From the NCBI GenBank assembly GCA_008704415.1, contig VXIS01000556.1:1-17880 (forward strand): a stretch of 17,880 nucleotides of DNA, read 5' to 3'. This document shows, one piece after another, positions 15,864 through 17,880 of the stretch. Each line of letters opens with the position of its first letter. Position 1 is the stretch's first letter. The stretch is from Sphaerosporella brunnea (Eukaryota; Ascomycota; Pezizomycetes; Pezizales; Pyronemataceae). The position numbers were made by a program, and so were the translations under genes. The notes under the pieces were generated by a model. That model was not told the DNA's origin and ran no database searches. It saw only the letters and a program-made list of their open reading frames with translations.

Positions 15864-16192
15864 ATGGCGACACAGGCGGAAGTGCCGCTACTCCAAGGAG
15901 ACAACTACCCTGTGGGGTGAAGGCGATGAAGCGCCATATGAAAGGAGCAGGACTGTACGACCTAATCAACGGAGAGCGAAAGAAACCGAAACCACCTGTG
16001 GTGCCGCAGGGATCAACGATTACTTCAACGACAATCGACGACGACGATCCGAAGTGCAGCGATCCTACGTACTTAAACTACTGGTATCGATATGTCGCCG
16101 ATCTCGCGAGATTCAGGGGAGATTCGCAGCGAGCGCAAGCGCTGATTCTCGCAACCCTACACAGCTCCATACTGATGATATACGAAGAAGAC
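15864..16192 (+). pseudogene. Copia Gag (frameshifted and truncated)
   Basis: Copia Gag packages element RNA. The ATG at 15864 starts MATQAEVPLLQGDNYPVG and then meets a stop at 15918-15920. The conserved continuation, KAMKRHMKGAGLYDLINGER, is in another frame from 15920, so a small indel breaks the W-x-x-x-M region typical of copia Gag (GDNYxxW). The second frame continues with YLNYWYRYVADLARFRG and ILATLHSSILMIYEED, fitting UBN2-type Gag, until the chromovirus LTR at 16193. Past this point the open frame continues in LTR sequence and is not Gag. Confidence 0.75.
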
Positions 16193-16473
16193 TGTAACGG
16201 GACAGGCGCGAGGAAATGTCCAAGGTACGTAGCTTTCGAGGCAAGGACCGGAAGCAGGAGGACAAGGACAAGAGGCAGAAGAAGACGAGACAAGACAAGG
16301 TGGTTCAAGGTTACTAGGTTCGCTAGTATACAAGACGTTCTGTAAAGAAGAGACGAAGAAAAGAAACAAAAACAAGTGAAACCTCGCTATTTATGCTTTC
16401 CCGTCACGTGACCGCGCGTCATGTGACACCCTAACCCTAGCGCCGTGCCACCTATTAACCTTGAGCCGTGACA
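16193..16473 (-). repeat. 3' LTR of the minus-strand chromovirus
   Basis: On the minus strand it runs from TGTCACGGCTCAAGG (16473) to CCTGTCCCGTTACA (16193), 281 bp. A TATA-like CATAAATAG lies around 16388-16396 and GTCACGTGAC at 16403-16412. The left end is the point where the copia Gag frame is interrupted and the right end follows a polypurine tract, so both borders are supported. Confidence 0.85.
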
Positions 16474-16486
16474 GTATCCCCCTCTT
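16474..16486 (-). promoter_or_regulatory. Polypurine tract
   Basis: On the minus strand, AAGAGGGGGATAC lies immediately before the LTR start TGTCACGG and 22 bases after the pol stop codon. This is the normal position of the primer for plus-strand DNA synthesis. Confidence 0.75.
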
Positions 16487-16508
16487 GTGGCTGAGCTCCG
16501 ACGAAGCT

Positions 16509-17384
16509 TCAGCTGTCATCTGGGAGTGGTCCGGGCTTGTGTGGGTACAATTCGTGGAAGCGGTCGATAGCTTCAAGGCCATTGATTCCTTCCGCCGCCT
16601 CCCATTCCGGTGGGTCGTAGCCGGTCCACTTTACCAGATATTTGAGGCGTCGCCTTACCAAGCGGGAATCCAGAATGGCATCGACGGACCATTCTTTTTC
16701 GCCATCGACAACAACAGGGAGAGGGGGTGGAATGATCTGTCCAGGGAGGGGGTCGGAAGATGCCAGGTTTAGGAGCGAGACCGGAAAGGTGCGATGGTTC
16801 TTCATGGTGTTGGGGATGTCCAATTCATAGGCATGGATACCGACGGCTCGAACCACTCGGTAAGGGCCCAGGTGCTTGTTTTCGAGTTTCCTAGATGGTT
16901 GTTCCGTGCGCAAGTTCCTAGAGTCCAGCCAGACGAGGTCGTTGTCTTTGAACATAGGGGCGGGGGCTCGGGACCGATCGGCGGCTTCAGTATATCTGAC
17001 TTGGGCGTACTTCATCTCGGCTCGTAGAACGTCGTGGATGTGTGACATCCGCTCGGCCACCAGCTGCGCGTCGACCTGTTCGGGGTTGTCGGTCCGAATG
17101 TCTAACTCAACGGAGCACTTAGGGTTACGCCCATAGACGGCGAAGAAAGGAGACAGTGACGTAGTCGCGGAAGCCTGGTTATTGGCTGCGAATTCGGCCA
17201 GGGGGAGATACTTCTTCCAATCGTTCTGCAGGTATGATACGTAGGCCCGGAGATACTGCTCCGTGACGGCATTGATCCGTTCTGTCTGACCATCGGTCTG
17301 CGGGTGGAAGGCGGTGCTTGGAGCAGTCTCAATCCCAAGACAGGAAGCAAGGTGTTTCCAGAAGTTAGCAACGAATTGGGGGCC
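16509..17384 (-). pseudogene. Chromovirus Pol C-terminus: integrase end and chromodomain
   Basis: Integrase inserts element DNA and the chromodomain guides it to modified histone tails. From the junction at 17384 the frame reads GPQFVANFWKHLASC, then FHPQTDGQTERIN with the third catalytic acid (E at about 17280), AFAVYG-like region, HLGPYRVVRAVGIHAYELDIP (GPY/F module) and HRTFPVSLL. At 16512-16700 a chromodomain follows: EWSVDAILDSRL, LKYLVKWTGYDPPEWEAA and AIDRFHELYPHKPGPLP, keeping the aromatic positions W, W and W. The stop is at 16509. The first half of the integrase core, with the SDRG-type aspartate, is replaced by bases resembling the LTR/PPT junction. The frame extends to 17432 only by reading through that junction. 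Confidence 0.85.
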
Positions 17385-17405
17385 GTGACAGTATCCCCCT
17401 CCTTC
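17383..17405 (-). repeat. LTR-start plus polypurine tract piece inside the integrase
   Basis: Eighteen bases (CCGTGACAGTATCCCCCT at 17383-17400) are identical to 16466-16483, the LTR terminus and polypurine tract of the same element, here placed between two integrase segments. On either side the sequence changes at once to integrase code. Confidence 0.75.
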
Positions 17406-17880
17406 GTGGATGTGTGACATCCGCTCGGCCACAAGCTGCGCACGTCAACCTGTTCGGGTTGTCGGTACGAATGTCTAGCTCGATAGGAGCACTTAGGGTT
17501 ACGGCCATAGACGGCGGAAAGAAAGGAGACAGTGACGTAGTCCTCGAAGCCTGGTTATTGGCTGCGAATTCGGCTCCATCGGGGAGATACTTCTTCCACT
17601 CGTCCTGCAGGTATGTAGCGTAGAGCGCGGAGATACTGCTCTGCGTGGACAGGTCATTGATCGTTCGGTCTGACCAGCAGGTCTGCGGGTGGAAGGCGGT
17701 GCTGTGGTAGTCAGTCTCATCCAAGACAGGAAGCAAGGTGTTTCGTCAGAAGTTAGCATCTGAACTGAGGGGTCCTCGGCTCGGGAGATGAGAAGCGTCG
17801 GGTGAGCCATGGTGCTGGAAGACGTTTTCAATAATATGCCTGAGCGAATACTCGCGTCGATGTTGTAAGACAGGGGATCA
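17406..17880 (-). pseudogene. Second, indel-rich copy of the integrase region
   Basis: 17406-17760 repeats 17035-17375 in the same order and orientation (for example GTGGATGTGTGACATCCGCT, AGACGGCG, TTATTGGCTGCGAATTCGGC, GGTCTGCGGGTGGAAGGCGG and AAGACAGGAAGCAAGGTGTT), but with a single-base or two-base indel every few dozen bases and many substitutions, so the frame is lost repeatedly. Past 17760, minus-strand translation gives ENVFQHHGSP, the piece of the integrase core that precedes the part seen in the first copy. So it is a real upstream integrase segment, degraded, or poorly sequenced. Confidence 0.7.

Larger units (their letters stand above)
15211..16192 (+). mobile_element. Copia-type element, 5' part only
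   Basis: LTR, primer-binding site, leader with tandem repeats and the beginning of gag occur in the expected order. The 5' end is inserted in the gypsy RT gene; the 3' side is cut at 16193 by the LTR of a chromovirus. The five bases before the LTR (AAGGA, 15206-15210) are the candidate target duplication. Confidence 0.8.
16193..17880 (-). mobile_element. Minus-strand chromovirus, 3' end, continuing off the window
   Basis: Read on the minus strand: integrase and chromodomain, polypurine tract, 3' LTR. The LTR end meets the copia gag at 16192/16193. The five bases at 16188-16192 (AAGAC) are the candidate target duplication. The upstream part (17384-17880) is a rearranged or low-quality partial repeat of the same integrase region. 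Confidence 0.82.

Noticed and set aside
16429..16439. CCCTAACCCTA as telomeric sequence
   Set aside because: Under two repeat units and wholly inside the chromovirus LTR; not a telomere or an interstitial telomere tract.
17406..17880. Repeat-induced point mutation as the cause of the degraded integrase copy
   Set aside because: RIP makes C-to-T changes without indels; here the differences are mostly small insertions and deletions with mixed substitutions.

Overview
The window looks like a transposon-rich, gene-poor piece of a filamentous fungal chromosome. Three things suggest a fungus: Ty3/gypsy chromoviruses, one with an integrase plus chromodomain; copia-type LTRs followed by a primer-binding site matching the fungal initiator-Met tRNA anticodon region; and a short intron-less SH3 protein resembling the yeast Lsb1/Pin3 layout. 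I cannot fix the phylum. There is no bacterial operon structure, CRISPR array, rRNA or intact tRNA.

Left part (1-4400): no recognisable gene before about 1.7 kb except a 142-bp MITE (721-862) with 21-bp inverted repeats and TA target duplication. From 1386 to 3575 a ~400-bp unit is repeated. Its first half translates as a decayed BRCT-like segment (three copies) and its second half is a conserved non-coding tail (four copies). Between copies 1 and 2 lies the only compact host-like gene, an SH3-domain ORF (2297-2665), bracketed by two fragments related to the copia-type LTR found at 15211. A separate copia-type LTR with its PBS lies at 4135-4367, followed by a decayed interior.

Middle part (4400-10700): a 91-bp tandem repeat (5646-6210), a small 29-bp repeat, a broken minus-strand gene fragment with a Dbp5-type DEAD-box motif (6859-7424), a tRNA-like B box, and a 2.5-kb satellite-like array of ~183-bp units (8211-10698).

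Right part (10700-17880): a three-level nest of retrotransposons. A plus-strand Ty3/gypsy element (LTR 10699-11520, gag, protease, RT) sits in the satellite array. A copia-type element (LTR 15211-15422) interrupts its RT. A minus-strand chromovirus (3' LTR 16193-16473, integrase plus chromodomain) interrupts the copia gag. The gypsy element has an 11-nt exact complement between its predicted leader and the base just after its LTR, suggesting Tf1-like self-priming. The far right end repeats part of the integrase in an indel-rich form that is either a rearrangement or poor sequence.

Apart from gag and the SH3 ORF, every coding region I can recognise is broken or truncated, so the region is best read as a heterochromatin-like transposon graveyard with layered insertion history.
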